Origin: Candidatus Lloydbacteria bacterium RIFCSPHIGHO2_02_FULL_50_18
GTDB taxonomy: Bacteria > Patescibacteriota > Minisyncoccia > Phycocordibacterales > UBA6899
Assembly: GCA_001821395.1 (NCBI GenBank)
Contig: MHLM01000003.1
Coordinates: 1 to 35,695 of the forward strand
DNA: 35,695 bases
Reading direction: 5' to 3'
Every line of letters starts with the position of its first letter. Position 1 is the first letter of the stretch. The notes under the pieces are model-generated. The model was not told where the DNA came from. It saw only the letters and a program-made list of their open reading frames with translations, and searched no databases. Below, piece by piece: positions 1 through 8,370 of this stretch. The translations under genes and the position numbers were made by a program.

Positions 1-69
1 ATATCCCGACGGGTATGTTGTTTTATTGACAGCGCGCCAATAATTCCTTGTTGCAATTCAGGTTAGAAT

Positions 70-342
70 TTAAGCACCTACGATTCCGGGAGTAAGTAAT
101 GCCCCAGCCCAAAGTGTACCAACATCTGTTTTGATCCCACTTGCTACTACTTGCTTGATGCGTGGTTGAATTTTTGGGAAAAGATAAAATCCAAATACGA
201 CAAAGACCAGTAGCATTGCAGAGTTTCCAACGAGCAGCGAAAGTGCACCTGAAACAACAAATGCTGCTGTCATAAGAAAATTTTCTGTCCTCGTGAGTAG
301 TAGAAACTCTTGTCCATTTTCTTTGTGGGTGATTTGAAACAT
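70..342 (-). CDS. small two-helix membrane protein, hypothetical
   Basis: A 90-aa protein that I do not recognise. About 22 polar residues are followed by two hydrophobic stretches at roughly residues 24-40 and 41-54, then a basic segment (FPKIQPRIKQ) and a Gly/Leu-rich C-terminus, so it is probably a small inner-membrane hairpin protein. The ATG at 342 is supported by an extended -10 element (TGTTAACAT) that ends exactly 6 nt upstream, the geometry seen at many other starts in this window. No Shine-Dalgarno sequence is present. It stands alone, divergent from the permease gene at 568. Its existence is supported by the promoter and by coherent membrane-protein composition, not by any family match. 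Confidence 0.6.
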   Translation of the reverse strand: MFQITHKENGQEFLLLTRTENFLMTAAFVVSGALSLLVGNSAMLLVFVVFGFYLFPKIQPRIKQVVASGIKTDVGTLWAGALLTPGIVGA

Positions 343-348
343 GTGTTC

Positions 349-357
349 ATGTTAACA
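349..357 (-). promoter_or_regulatory. extended -10 promoter, leaderless geometry
   Basis: On the minus strand the sequence reads TGT-TAACAT. The hexamer ends 6 nt before the ATG at 342, which would place the transcription start at or next to the start codon. No good -35 hexamer is visible. Confidence 0.5.
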
Positions 358-382
358 AGCATTTTTCACCCCACCAAACAGG

Positions 383-418
383 CCTGCCTGCCCTGCATGC
401 GCAGACATGGAAGGCAGG
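383..418. repeat. palindromic GC-rich intergenic element, copy 1
   Basis: Outer arms CCTGCC (387-392) and GGCAGG (413-418) flank an inner hairpin CTGC-ATGC-GCAG (393-404). The 18-nt core CTGCATGCGCAGACATGG at 393-410 recurs exactly at 4008-4025. It lies between the divergent genes at 70-342 and 568-1395. The structure and intergenic placement resemble a REP-like dispersed element. Confidence 0.6.
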
Positions 419-552
419 TTCAATGTGTGTCTATCACGACACTCCCATCGGATTTTCTTAATAATTTCAATCTTATGCCTCAATAGAGAGGTTTTTGATA
501 TTGAAGTGGAATGATCAATCAAAAAAATTATAGGTCAGTTCTTGAAAACACG

Positions 553-561
553 TGATAAAAT
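553..561 (+). promoter_or_regulatory. extended -10 promoter, leaderless geometry
   Basis: TGA-TAAAAT ends exactly 6 nt before the ATG at 568. There is no Shine-Dalgarno sequence between it and the start, so the transcript is predicted to begin at the start codon. Confidence 0.5.
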
Positions 562-567
562 AAAAGA

Positions 568-1395
568 ATGATCATAGAATTTATTCCTGTGTTTGCTGAG
601 TATGCATGGCAAGTAATGCCGTGGTTCATTGCCGGACTTGTACTCGCAATTGTTTTTGAAAAACATTTCGGAAAGAAAGTATTGCCAAAATATTTCTGTG
701 AATACCACCCGCTCTCCGTCTCGGCGCTCCTGTTGGTTGGTATGATTTCGCCCTTCAGTATCCTGTCCGGTTTACCGCTCGCAATGCAACTTTTGAAGCG
801 GGGCGCACATCCGGCACTCCTCCTTTCGTTCTTTGCGGCGGAGCGTGTCTATGACCTGCAATCTTTTCCAATTATCGAAGGGATCTTTGGGTGGAAATTC
901 GCTATCATTAACGTGCTTATTGTATTTGTTGCCCTTTTTGTCGCATCGTGGCTGGTGAAAGATAGCATCATTGCGTATCAGTCCCGCCCGGAAACCGCAC
1001 TCGAGCATGATGGATGGAAGAAGCATGCAAAAATGCTTTTTGTTGTTATGGTGGGAATCGCAATTGCCGCACTCTTTCGCGTAACGGTTCCTGAGGCGGT
1101 ATTTACCCAATATGCCGGGGATTTTTTGGGAAGTGTCATTACCGCGCTACTTCTTGGTTTTTTTCTTTATCTGGGGACCATTGTGGGGAATTATCCGTTG
1201 GCGGGCGCATTCTCAGAGCTGGGCATGCATGGTGCCGGACTGATGACTTTTCTCTCCGCTTCATCGCTCCTCAATATCGTGATTGTTGCACTTTTTGTGT
1301 CCTCAATATCTCCGCGGGTCGTCGCAAAGTACTTCGTTATATATGGAAGTGTTGCCACCATTTTGTCGATATTTTACGGGATATTTATTTATTGA
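568..1395 (+). CDS. DUF318/ArsP-like permease
   Basis: A 275-aa polytopic membrane protein with about eight hydrophobic segments. Two similarly organised halves suggest the internal duplication known for the DUF318 (ArsP_1, PF03773) permeases. The first half has a helix pair around a Pro/Ser/Gly-rich loop and LPLAMQLLKRGA near residues 69-80; the second half has GNYPLAGAFSELGMHGAG near residues 207-224. Classical ArsP permeases carry a cysteine pair before the PL motif. Here SPFSILSGLPLA occupies that place without cysteines, so arsenical export should not be assumed and the substrate is unknown. The start is the ATG placed 6 nt after an extended -10 element. The family assignment comes from remembered motif resemblance and is moderately certain. 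Confidence 0.6.
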   Translation: MIIEFIPVFAEYAWQVMPWFIAGLVLAIVFEKHFGKKVLPKYFCEYHPLSVSALLLVGMISPFSILSGLPLAMQLLKRGAHPALLLSFFAAERVYDLQSFPIIEGIFGWKFAIINVLIVFVALFVASWLVKDSIIAYQSRPETALEHDGWKKHAKMLFVVMVGIAIAALFRVTVPEAVFTQYAGDFLGSVITALLLGFFLYLGTIVGNYPLAGAFSELGMHGAGLMTFLSASSLLNIVIVALFVSSISPRVVAKYFVIYGSVATILSIFYGIFIY

Positions 1396-1455
1396 TCAAA
1401 CAGGTTCGAAATCTGTCTATCACGGTATTCTAACCGGAGTTGAGCTAAAAAATGT

Positions 1456-1491
1456 CAGATCGATCCTTGATAAAGGGGTTATTTCGATCTG
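1456..1491. other. nested inverted repeat upstream of secreted PG-binding gene
   Basis: CAGATCGA (1456-1463) and TCGATCTG (1484-1491) are perfect inverted arms. Inside them ATAA (1470-1473) and TTAT (1479-1482) form a second short stem around a GGGG-containing loop. It sits 61 nt after the permease stop and just upstream of the likely promoter at 1528. It could be a terminator without a T-tract or an operator; the evidence is structural only. Confidence 0.3.
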
Positions 1492-1527
1492 GGTGACGCA
1501 CGGCACCTTACTTTGTTTGGGAGCGGG

Positions 1528-1536
1528 TGTATTATT
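1528..1536 (+). promoter_or_regulatory. -10-like element before secreted protein gene
   Basis: TG followed by TATTAT (1530-1535), or TGT-ATTATT read as an extended -10, ends 7-8 nt before the ATG at 1544. This supports choosing that ATG over longer upstream open frame. Confidence 0.4.
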
Positions 1537-1543
1537 GAGATAT

Positions 1544-3664
1544 ATGAACACAAAACTCTGTGGTGTTGTTTCGGTGTTACTTTTTGTGCTTTTTATTCCT
1601 TTCACTACATTCGCTGTTTCTCCTCAGGTTACAAGCAATACGACGACGATCGCTGAACTCATGCAGCAGATCGCGGTTCTTCAGGTGCAAATAGAGGAGC
1701 TGAAAGCAGATCTGGCAAATACAAAACAAGAACTTGCTGTGGTGAAGGAAGAAATACGGATCACCAAAACGCTGCGACGCGGGATGGAAGACGAAGAAGT
1801 GAAAAAACTTCAAGAATTTTTGAGCACAATGCCGGATGTTTATCCCGAAGGATTGATCACCGGATATTTCGGCTTCTTAACGGAAAAAGCAGTCAAAAAA
1901 TTCCAAGAAAAGAACGCGAGCGACGTGCTGAAACCACTCGGACTTTCCAAGGGCACAGGATTCGTCGGGATGAAAACCATGGAGAAGATGAATGATGTGC
2001 TTGATGAGAGTGGGGTATTGAGCAACGCCGCGTCAACAAACGAAGAGAAGGTGACAATCTGCCACTTTCCTCCTGAAAATCCGATAAACAAACAAACAAT
2101 TGCTATTGGCGTTTCGGCACTTCCAGCTCACAAGACGCACGGTGATACAGTTGGTGCCTGCAATAATGAACAGGTGTCACCAATACAGAATCCGTCTCCG
2201 ACATCGACGGCTTGTACAACAGACGCAAAAATGTGTTCCGACGGTTCTTCTGTAGCGCGCATTTCGCCGAAATGCGAATTTGCACCATGTTCCGTTATTC
2301 CCGTGTCTCAGTATTATATTAAAATTACCGCTCCAAGCCGATGGGAAACATGGACGACCGGATCTTCGGTGTATATCAAATGGACAAGTAATATTCCCGC
2401 GACGCACAATATCATGATAGTGAGAGTGAGGGATTCTGCAGGCAGTGAATTCAATCTTCTGAGAGACACACAAAATGACGGCATTGAATTACTGACCATT
2501 CCATCTACGTTGGCTTCGGGAATGTATCATTTTGAAATGAAAACAGTATTTGGAAATCAGACTGTTTTTAGCGAAATCGAAGGAATAATTACCATCGTTA
2601 ATCTAAATAATCCTGGACTGACTCCTGTTACTGAAACAAAAATAATTACCCCGAGCGTAGATGGAGGGCACGGCGTACTTGGGGGGACATCGGTGGTAGC
2701 CGTTGGAAGCGATCAGACATTCACGATCACGCCGATGCCGGGGTATCAAGTAGCAAGCGTCATTGTTGACGGAGTAAATCAGGGCTCGATGATGTCATAT
2801 ACATTCACGAATGTTCAGACGAATCATTCGATTGCCGTTTCATTCTCGCCGATCCAGACGGCGTCAACTGCTCAATATGCGATCACTGTTACACAGGGCG
2901 TGGGCGGTACCATTTCTCCGGGGACCATATCGATCGCAAGCGGGGGCGGTAAGACATTCACCATCACACCGGGAAGCGGCTACCAGATATCAACCGTTAC
3001 GGTTGATGGCGTAAATCAGGGTGCGATCTCGACTTACACATTTACGAATGTGACCAGTGCTCACACCATAACGCTGACAACCACACCACTCTCAGTACCC
3101 CAACCGGTCTCCGGCTTTACCATGAGTGCAGGAGCCCCGGGATTTTTATCTTTTTCTTGGACGCCGCGAAATGATGTTGCGGGGTATAGGATATATTTGA
3201 CGAACACCGCTACCAACATCACAACTACCCGAGATTTTTCCCCTGCCAACCAGAGCGGTGTGGGTAACTTCGGGTACGAACAGGGTGTCCAATATTCAGC
3301 ATTTATCGTTTCGGTCGATGCGGCCGGAAATATTTCGATTCCGTCAAATACGTTAACTGCAATAACCACGAAGTTAACGAGGCCAACAAACCTTACTGTT
3401 TCCGCTACGAGTCCCACGGCTGTTTCGTTGGCATGGACTGCATCAGAAGGAATCGTCTATAAGTATAAGATCACCAGATGGACCGGCAGTGTGAGCATGA
3501 ACAGCCCTCAAAGCATCATGGAGGTTCTTGCTCCGGCGACATCATACGTTGATGCCACAGTAGGACCGGGCGTAACCTATATTTATTGGGTCAAATCTGT
3601 GAGTGTAGAAAATTACCAATCCGTTGATATTAGTGCTCCCGCAATTACGACACCAACAACTTAG
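1544..3664 (+). CDS. secreted multidomain peptidoglycan-binding protein
   Basis: A 706-aa exported protein. Residues 1-24 form a signal peptide. A coiled coil covers about 35-75. A PG_binding_1-like domain follows at about 76-150 (LRRGMEDEEVKKLQEFL, then ITGYFGFLTEKAVKKFQ). At 171-206 lies a Cys/His motif domain beginning ICHFPPENP and ending AHKTHGDTVGAC. A Cys-rich motif spans 224-249 (CTTDAK, CSDG, CEFAPC). A Kre9/KNH-like beta domain covers about 257-353. Two divergent InlB B-repeats lie at about 366-435 and 446-513, each with TFTITP and VDGVNQG. Two FN3-like domains end the chain. Both cysteine motifs recur, to my knowledge, in secreted Parcubacteria proteins. The open frame extends upstream to 1283 but overlaps the permease gene; ATG 1544 gives the signal peptide and follows a -10 element. 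A likely role is a cell-wall-attached surface protein. Confidence 0.85.
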   Translation: MNTKLCGVVSVLLFVLFIPFTTFAVSPQVTSNTTTIAELMQQIAVLQVQIEELKADLANTKQELAVVKEEIRITKTLRRGMEDEEVKKLQEFLSTMPDVYPEGLITGYFGFLTEKAVKKFQEKNASDVLKPLGLSKGTGFVGMKTMEKMNDVLDESGVLSNAASTNEEKVTICHFPPENPINKQTIAIGVSALPAHKTHGDTVGACNNEQVSPIQNPSPTSTACTTDAKMCSDGSSVARISPKCEFAPCSVIPVSQYYIKITAPSRWETWTTGSSVYIKWTSNIPATHNIMIVRVRDSAGSEFNLLRDTQNDGIELLTIPSTLASGMYHFEMKTVFGNQTVFSEIEGIITIVNLNNPGLTPVTETKIITPSVDGGHGVLGGTSVVAVGSDQTFTITPMPGYQVASVIVDGVNQGSMMSYTFTNVQTNHSIAVSFSPIQTASTAQYAITVTQGVGGTISPGTISIASGGGKTFTITPGSGYQISTVTVDGVNQGAISTYTFTNVTSAHTITLTTTPLSVPQPVSGFTMSAGAPGFLSFSWTPRNDVAGYRIYLTNTATNITTTRDFSPANQSGVGNFGYEQGVQYSAFIVSVDAAGNISIPSNTLTAITTKLTRPTNLTVSATSPTAVSLAWTASEGIVYKYKITRWTGSVSMNSPQSIMEVLAPATSYVDATVGPGVTYIYWVKSVSVENYQSVDISAPAITTPTT

Positions 3665-3870
3665 AACTTCGTCGCCGTTTGACGGGAGCGCATGAACACA
3701 CTAGGATGTTGATGCTTGTGCGCGCAATCATTGGTGTTATCCTTGACCGTTTGGGCATATGACCGTTCTCATGATTCTGAACAGAGCGAAGATCGCATGA
3801 CATTTGCTTCAGAAGTGGCAATGTTTACCGTTTCTGCGCCCTAACTGTTGCCACGGCCCAATCTGCCAAT

Positions 3871-3909
3871 AATCAATTACCCCATCGGCAGGCCACGGGG
3901 TAATTGATT
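3871..3909. terminator. 13-bp inverted repeat, terminator-like
   Basis: AATCAATTACCCC (3871-3883) pairs perfectly with GGGGTAATTGATT (3897-3909) around a 13-nt loop. It lies about 207 nt downstream of the secreted protein gene. The T-tract is weak, so termination is plausible but unproven. Confidence 0.45.
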
Positions 3910-3993
3910 TGTCTGTTCGAGAATAGCATTGAAGGGAGAACACAAGGCAGAGCACGGTGTTTTTCCGTTTACAGCCAGGTTCGCGTTCGTCGT

Positions 3994-4037
3994 GTCGCCT
4001 GCTTGCTCTGCATGCGCAGACATGGCAGGCAGGCGAC
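3994..4037. repeat. palindromic GC-rich intergenic element, copy 2
   Basis: Arms GTCGCCTGCTTGC (3994-4006) and GCAGGCAGGCGAC (4025-4037) pair over 13 bp with a single G-T wobble. The loop region carries the same 18-nt core (4008-4025) as copy 1 at 393-410. The longer, cleaner arms make this the better-preserved copy. Confidence 0.65.
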
Positions 4038-4233
4038 TCCCTTCATTTCCCTCCGGCTTTTGTTAGAAAGTTTTGTTTTACGAGCCGCCCATTTCGTTCG
4101 CCGAGTATTTTGCGGCCTCATGCTTAGTGTTTTTCGCAAAAAATCGTCGTTTACTATAATTTTGTTTAGTGTCATACTGATAGCAGGTTTTTTATTAGTA
4201 CTTATAAGCTATTGTTTTGTAAATCATCGTTAT

Positions 4234-4935
4234 ATGAAAAAAACATCTGTCGGAGTTCTCTCATTAGTTATCCTTCTTAGCGCAGTACCTGCTCTAGTGG
4301 TGTTTGCTCGCGAGGATGCACCTGCGCCAACCGCATATCGAGCTAACGAAGCATCGCTCAATGCCACCTCAAAGGAGGACAATGGCGACGATAAAGCGGA
4401 GTACAAATTATTGGGCGAGTCCGAAGAAAATGGCAATGCCACATCAGCGGACAGAGCGGAAGAAAAAGGGAATAGTACTTCGAGTGAGGCAAGTGAGAAG
4501 AAGGAGTCGAGCGAGAAGGGGGGTGACCTGCATCGCAGCGAGGTGGCTCGATTTGTCGAGACGCTGCTCGATGTTGCAGATCGAGATGATGGTATCGGTG
4601 AAGAGGTAAGAACCATCGCCCGCGAGCAGGCGAGCTCATCAGAAAAGATCGCCGATGCGGTTAATCAGATCGAACAACGAAGCGGTGTAAAAACATTTCT
4701 CATAGGATCAGACTACAAGAACATCGGAGCCATTCGCAGTGAGATCGCTCAAACGGAGAATCGTATCGCAAAGCTCGATCGCGAGATCGTCCGAGCGGCA
4801 TCCTCGACGGATGTGATGAGTGTTCAAGCGGAGCTTGCGTCAATGAAGGCTGAGCAGACTCGGATCGAGGAATTTGTGAAAGCTAACGAAAGTAAGTTCA
4901 GTTTATTTGGTTGGCTTGTTCGACTCTTCCAGTAA
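4234..4935 (+). CDS. secreted helical protein, conserved hypothetical
   Basis: A 233-aa protein. Residues 1-25 are a signal peptide (MKKTS..., hydrophobic core 6-24). An acidic Ser/Glu/Asn-rich linker covers about 40-97. A mostly helical region from about 99 to 220 includes VARFVETLLDVADRDDG (105-119), FLIGSDYKNIG (155-165) and a coiled coil at about 166-215. The C-terminal FSLFGWLVRLFQ (222-233) is amphipathic or membrane-seeking. I recall similar helical proteins ending in an FSLFGW-type tail in Parcubacteria, with no assigned function. The ATG at 4234 creates the signal peptide; the upstream extension is rejected. Export with a membrane-associating C-terminus suggests an envelope role. The gene is convergent with the ABC ATPase and ends before a strong shared terminator. 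Confidence 0.75.
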   Translation: MKKTSVGVLSLVILLSAVPALVVFAREDAPAPTAYRANEASLNATSKEDNGDDKAEYKLLGESEENGNATSADRAEEKGNSTSSEASEKKESSEKGGDLHRSEVARFVETLLDVADRDDGIGEEVRTIAREQASSSEKIADAVNQIEQRSGVKTFLIGSDYKNIGAIRSEIAQTENRIAKLDREIVRAASSTDVMSVQAELASMKAEQTRIEEFVKANESKFSLFGWLVRLFQ

Positions 4936-5061
4936 TAACAGAAAGACGGGTTGTCATACCATACACTTTGTGTTGACACAAAGAGCAGGGATGGGGAGAT
5001 GTCATAATACAACACAACAATGAATTTTCTTCGGCATCATTCTCAACGATCGCGTATTCAG

Positions 5062-5085
5062 AAGGCCCCTCAGATGAGGGGCCTT
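5062..5085. terminator. bidirectional terminator hairpin
   Basis: AAGGCCCCTC (5062-5071) and GAGGGGCCTT (5076-5085) form a perfect 10-bp stem with the tetraloop AGAT. It lies between the convergent genes ending at 4935 (+) and 5229 (-), so it can serve both. Confidence 0.75.
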
Positions 5086-5228
5086 CCTGCTTATTCCTGC
5101 TCATTTGATACTCCGGACCACGGTCTGGGGGAATGGGGGGGGCGGGTGACCTGAGGTTGGGTTGTGCGTTCATTTTTCGAAGCGATTGCCCATATTCCCC
5201 TACGGCTTTTTACCGTGAAGGCGCTTTT

Positions 5229-6569
5229 TCATCCATGGGTGCGCTGCTTGGGGATCAATTGCATGACTGGGATGAGCCGTTCAACAAATTTATTTGTATT
5301 TACTCCAACCAGTCCAACTCCGCCATGTTCGATTGATTCACTGAGTAGTCGGGAAAATTCCGCACCGTCGATTTGTTGAGACAAATAGCGCGTCAGGCAG
5401 CCTTCAAATACTTCTTCCTGTTTCGTCGAGAGTGTTCCATAACGAATTCCAAACAGCCAGCGTTCAATATACAATCGTGAGAGAGGGGAGAGGCGTTTGC
5501 TTGCCGGCTGTCTCGTGAGCCAGTCTCGCAATTCGAAGAGCCCGTCCATCTTAGTCAAAATATCCATCGCATACTCGGATGCGTACCCCATCCCTCCCTG
5601 CGGTCTCGGTTTTTGCAGAACAAACAGCGCATCTCTTTTTGCGAGCTTCAGTACGGCGACCTCGATGAGGATATGATTCAGCCTCCGCTCAAGAATCGGT
5701 TCAGGTTCTCTTGCTACTGCCTTCGCGAAATCATTGATACAGGAGACCTTTGATAGCTGTTCAAACGTGAGCTCGTCGCTTGGTTCATTGTCGAAGGGTG
5801 AAGAGCCGAACTCCAGGCTTGTCGCCGGTTTGACCGCTGTGGTTACGTCGGTTGCGCTCGTCAATATGCGTGATCCTTTTTTTTCTTCTATTTTAACGAT
5901 CTGTCCGTCCTTCATATAGAGCACGCGATCGGCATACGTGATGAATGAAGGATCGTGGGTGACAAGGAGAATCGTCTTTTTATCGCGGACGTTCAATTCG
6001 AGCAATTGATTGAGCACGATCTCGGTCGATTCTGAGTCAAGGTTTCCCGTGGGTTCATCGGCGACGATGATGTCGGGATCGGTGATGAGCGCTCGTGCGA
6101 TTGCAACGCGTTGCTGCTGTCCTCCTGAAAGCTGGCTTGGGTAGCGCTTGACCAAGTGACTGATGCGAAAACGCTCCAAAAGGACCTGCGCTTTCTTTTT
6201 ACGCTCTCTCGGCGGCACTCCTGCGGCGAGGAGCGGTAACGTCACATTCTGGAGTACGTCAAGTGTTGAGATGAGGTTGTATGATTGAAAGATCATGCCG
6301 ACATCGAAACGGTGCAGCACAAGCAGGTCCTGCGGTTTCATCGAGGCGACATTCTTTCCGTTCACCCACACTTCTCCCGTGTCGATATTCCGTTCGATTC
6401 CCGTGAGCGCATAAATGAGCGTTGACTTGCCGCAGCCTGACGGGCCGTAGACCACTACGAACTCTTCCGGGTATGCCTTAAAATTCACATCATGCAAGGC
6501 GACACTTTCCGCGGATGTGCCTTTCTTGTAGATGATCGAGAGATCTGTTGTTCCAAAAATTTCCTGCAT
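5229..6569 (-). CDS. MacB/LolD-type ABC transporter ATPase with C-terminal extension
   Basis: A 446-aa ABC ATPase. Residues 1-235 are a complete nucleotide-binding domain: Walker [10 protein letters not shown] at 42-50, Q-loop FQS near 94-96, signature LSGGQQQR at 147-154, Walker [10 protein letters not shown] at 167-175 and the switch histidine in THD at 205. The QSYNLI and DEPTGNLDS motifs are typical of the MacB/LolD/FtsE group. Residues from about 240 to 446 form an additional, mainly helical domain that I do not recognise; ordinary members end near residue 230. It starts 12 nt after the stop of the permease gene, without a Shine-Dalgarno sequence, so it is the last gene of the surface-protein operon. 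It would energise that permease on the cytoplasmic side. Confidence 0.9.
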   Translation of the reverse strand: MQEIFGTTDLSIIYKKGTSAESVALHDVNFKAYPEEFVVVYGPSGCGKSTLIYALTGIERNIDTGEVWVNGKNVASMKPQDLLVLHRFDVGMIFQSYNLISTLDVLQNVTLPLLAAGVPPRERKKKAQVLLERFRISHLVKRYPSQLSGGQQQRVAIARALITDPDIIVADEPTGNLDSESTEIVLNQLLELNVRDKKTILLVTHDPSFITYADRVLYMKDGQIVKIEEKKGSRILTSATDVTTAVKPATSLEFGSSPFDNEPSDELTFEQLSKVSCINDFAKAVAREPEPILERRLNHILIEVAVLKLAKRDALFVLQKPRPQGGMGYASEYAMDILTKMDGLFELRDWLTRQPASKRLSPLSRLYIERWLFGIRYGTLSTKQEEVFEGCLTRYLSQQIDGAEFSRLLSESIEHGGVGLVGVNTNKFVERLIPVMQLIPKQRTHG

Positions 6570-6581
6570 ACGTGATGATGA

Positions 6582-8321
6582 TTATTTGTACTTGACCGCA
6601 TTGAGCGGATCCATCATTGCTGCCCTCTGGCTTGGAATGATCCCGGTAAGAAACCCGATGACGAGCGCAGAGCCGACAATGGAGACCATGAACCATGTGG
6701 GGTAGTAGAAGAGCGCGATCGTATGCCCTCCGAAACTCTGCGCAAGAAAATTGATGACGAAATTCGCTCCTTGCGATATTGCTAGTCCAAAGAGCAACCC
6801 GCTTACTCCGCCGAGTCCTCCGATGATCGTCGCTTCCAAGAGGAAGAGTTTGCGGACGTCACCATCTGAGATCCCGAGCACCTTCATGATGCCGATCTCC
6901 TGCGTCCGCTCAAGGAGTGATATGGTCATGGTGTTGAACATTCCAATGGTCGCAACGATGAGTGATGCGGCTCCGAAGAGTGCGAGGACAATCTCGGCGA
7001 TATTGAAGACTTTTGTCGCTTGGTCAACCGTATCGATGATTGAACTCGACATGAAGCCAAAGTCCGCAATACTTACACGCAGCGCACTGATATGGGTCTT
7101 GTCTATTGCTAAGACATCCACAGCACTATACTGCGGTACGAGGTCTGCGAGAAATCCCGCTGAAAGATAAATATTCGGATTTTCATCATCATTGCTTATT
7201 CCGACGACCTGAAAATCATCACCGAGCTTGATGCTCTCAACCCCGGTCCCGCCCTCTTTTGTGATCGGGCGATATACCGTCACAGTGAATGGCTTTGTGA
7301 AGTCATTGAGACCTGTCTTATTCATTATTTGCAAAAAGCTTGAACTGAGAACAATGGCATGTTCATCGAGCGTGTAGATACGCCCTTCTTTTAGCTGACC
7401 GCCCGAAACGGAAAAATATTCCGGCTGGGTTCCGCGGAATTGTGCCTCGACGGCTAATGCCTCCGATTCTAGCTGTCCGGCGAGTCCGAATATCGGTTCG
7501 ACGTGTACGACGCCCGGCAGAGCGGCGATCCGGTTGGCACTTTCACGATCAAGTGGAATAACATCGGGGCTTGGTGACTGCACGGTGAGCGAGCGCATCA
7601 GTCTTTCTGAGGCGAATTGGTCCAAGAGCACTTTTTCCAGTCCATATCCGAACGAGACCAAAAAGAAGATCGTTGCGAAGCTGACTCCTATCCCAAGGGT
7701 GGTGAGCATTGTCATTCCCGGCTTCACGCGAAATGTGCGCAGTGCGAGCGTGATCAAATCTCGGTAGAGGATATGCGTTTTTCCGTTCTGCGGTATGATG
7801 ATCTTTTCTTCCTCTACCGGCGTCGCGAGCCTCGTCTCGGTGACCTCCGATGCTACGCGAGCAGCACTGCTTGCTCCTTTTCCTTTTTCAATATCTTTTT
7901 CGATTTCCGCTTCTTTCAGTTCAAGTCTAAGAATATCGATCCGCAAACCTCGGAGTTCGATCTCGCTCTTGCGAAGCAAGTCCATGATCGCCCATCGCTC
8001 TCGTTGCAGGTCTTGGCGCTCCTGCTGGAGTTTCCATCGTCCGCGTTCGAACGTCCGCTGTGCCTCATTGTCTACCGCCCCTTTTTCCTGGAGAGTAAAT
8101 TTTTGTATCGCCGCTTCCGTTGCTTCTTCCTTTTCCCTGATGCTTCCAAAATGCACCGATATTTCTGCGATGGCGTTTTGTTGTTTGAGAATTCGCGTCT
8201 GCTTGTCCGCCTTCTGGTTCGAGATATTTTGCAGTAATATTTCAGGGTCAACAACCCTTGCGCGATGAAACGGCCAAAGTGAGCGGAGAAATATACGTAA
8301 TGTGGATGCTTTTTCGGGCAT
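6582..8321 (-). CDS. MacB/FtsX-family ABC permease with cytoplasmic coiled coil
   Basis: A 579-aa permease. Residues 1-180 precede the first membrane segment and hold a charged coiled coil (about 30-150, with repeated RW/ER motifs such as RGRWKLQQERQDLQRERW). TM1 lies at about 204-224. A MacB-type periplasmic domain follows, then three C-terminal FtsX helices with the usual TISLLERTQEIGIMKVLG motif between them. The family normally starts within a few dozen residues of TM1, so the 200-aa cytoplasmic N-terminus is unusual. The open frame extends to 8795 but overlaps the upstream gene; ATG 8321 follows a TATTAT element by 7 nt and sits 49 nt after the surface-protein stop. By family analogy it is a mechanotransmission or envelope-export permease; its substrate is unknown. 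Confidence 0.85.
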   Translation of the reverse strand: MPEKASTLRIFLRSLWPFHRARVVDPEILLQNISNQKADKQTRILKQQNAIAEISVHFGSIREKEEATEAAIQKFTLQEKGAVDNEAQRTFERGRWKLQQERQDLQRERWAIMDLLRKSEIELRGLRIDILRLELKEAEIEKDIEKGKGASSAARVASEVTETRLATPVEEEKIIIPQNGKTHILYRDLITLALRTFRVKPGMTMLTTLGIGVSFATIFFLVSFGYGLEKVLLDQFASERLMRSLTVQSPSPDVIPLDRESANRIAALPGVVHVEPIFGLAGQLESEALAVEAQFRGTQPEYFSVSGGQLKEGRIYTLDEHAIVLSSSFLQIMNKTGLNDFTKPFTVTVYRPITKEGGTGVESIKLGDDFQVVGISNDDENPNIYLSAGFLADLVPQYSAVDVLAIDKTHISALRVSIADFGFMSSSIIDTVDQATKVFNIAEIVLALFGAASLIVATIGMFNTMTISLLERTQEIGIMKVLGISDGDVRKLFLLEATIIGGLGGVSGLLFGLAISQGANFVINFLAQSFGGHTIALFYYPTWFMVSIVGSALVIGFLTGIIPSQRAAMMDPLNAVKYK

Positions 8322-8328
8322 TGAGATG

Positions 8329-8334
8329 ATAATA
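8329..8334 (-). promoter_or_regulatory. -10-like element before permease gene
   Basis: TATTAT on the minus strand ends 7 nt before the ATG at 8321, in the 49-nt gap after the giant surface-protein gene. It may give the transporter genes an extra internal promoter. Confidence 0.35.
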
Positions 8335-8370
8335 CCTATCCCGTCATTATAACCTAATATTTCCCGAACC

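Larger units (their letters stand above)
3665..4233. other. non-coding interval with hairpin and palindromic element
   Basis: This 569-nt gap holds the inverted repeat at 3871-3909 and the second copy of the GC-rich palindromic element at 3994-4037. The open frame running from 3904 into the next gene has low-complexity basic composition and no credible start, so I treat it as non-coding up to 4234. A TATAAT hexamer at 4155-4160 is a possible -10 for the downstream gene. I see nothing else supportable. Confidence 0.5.

Noticed and set aside
1283-1543. Longer N-terminus for the secreted PG-binding protein
   Set aside because: It overlaps the end of the permease gene in another frame and would bury the signal peptide; ATG 1544 has a -10 element and an N-terminal signal.
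3904-4233. 110-codon N-terminal extension of the secreted helical protein
   Set aside because: It contains the palindromic element and terminator arm and is Arg/Cys-rich with no signal; ATG 4234 starts a clean signal peptide.
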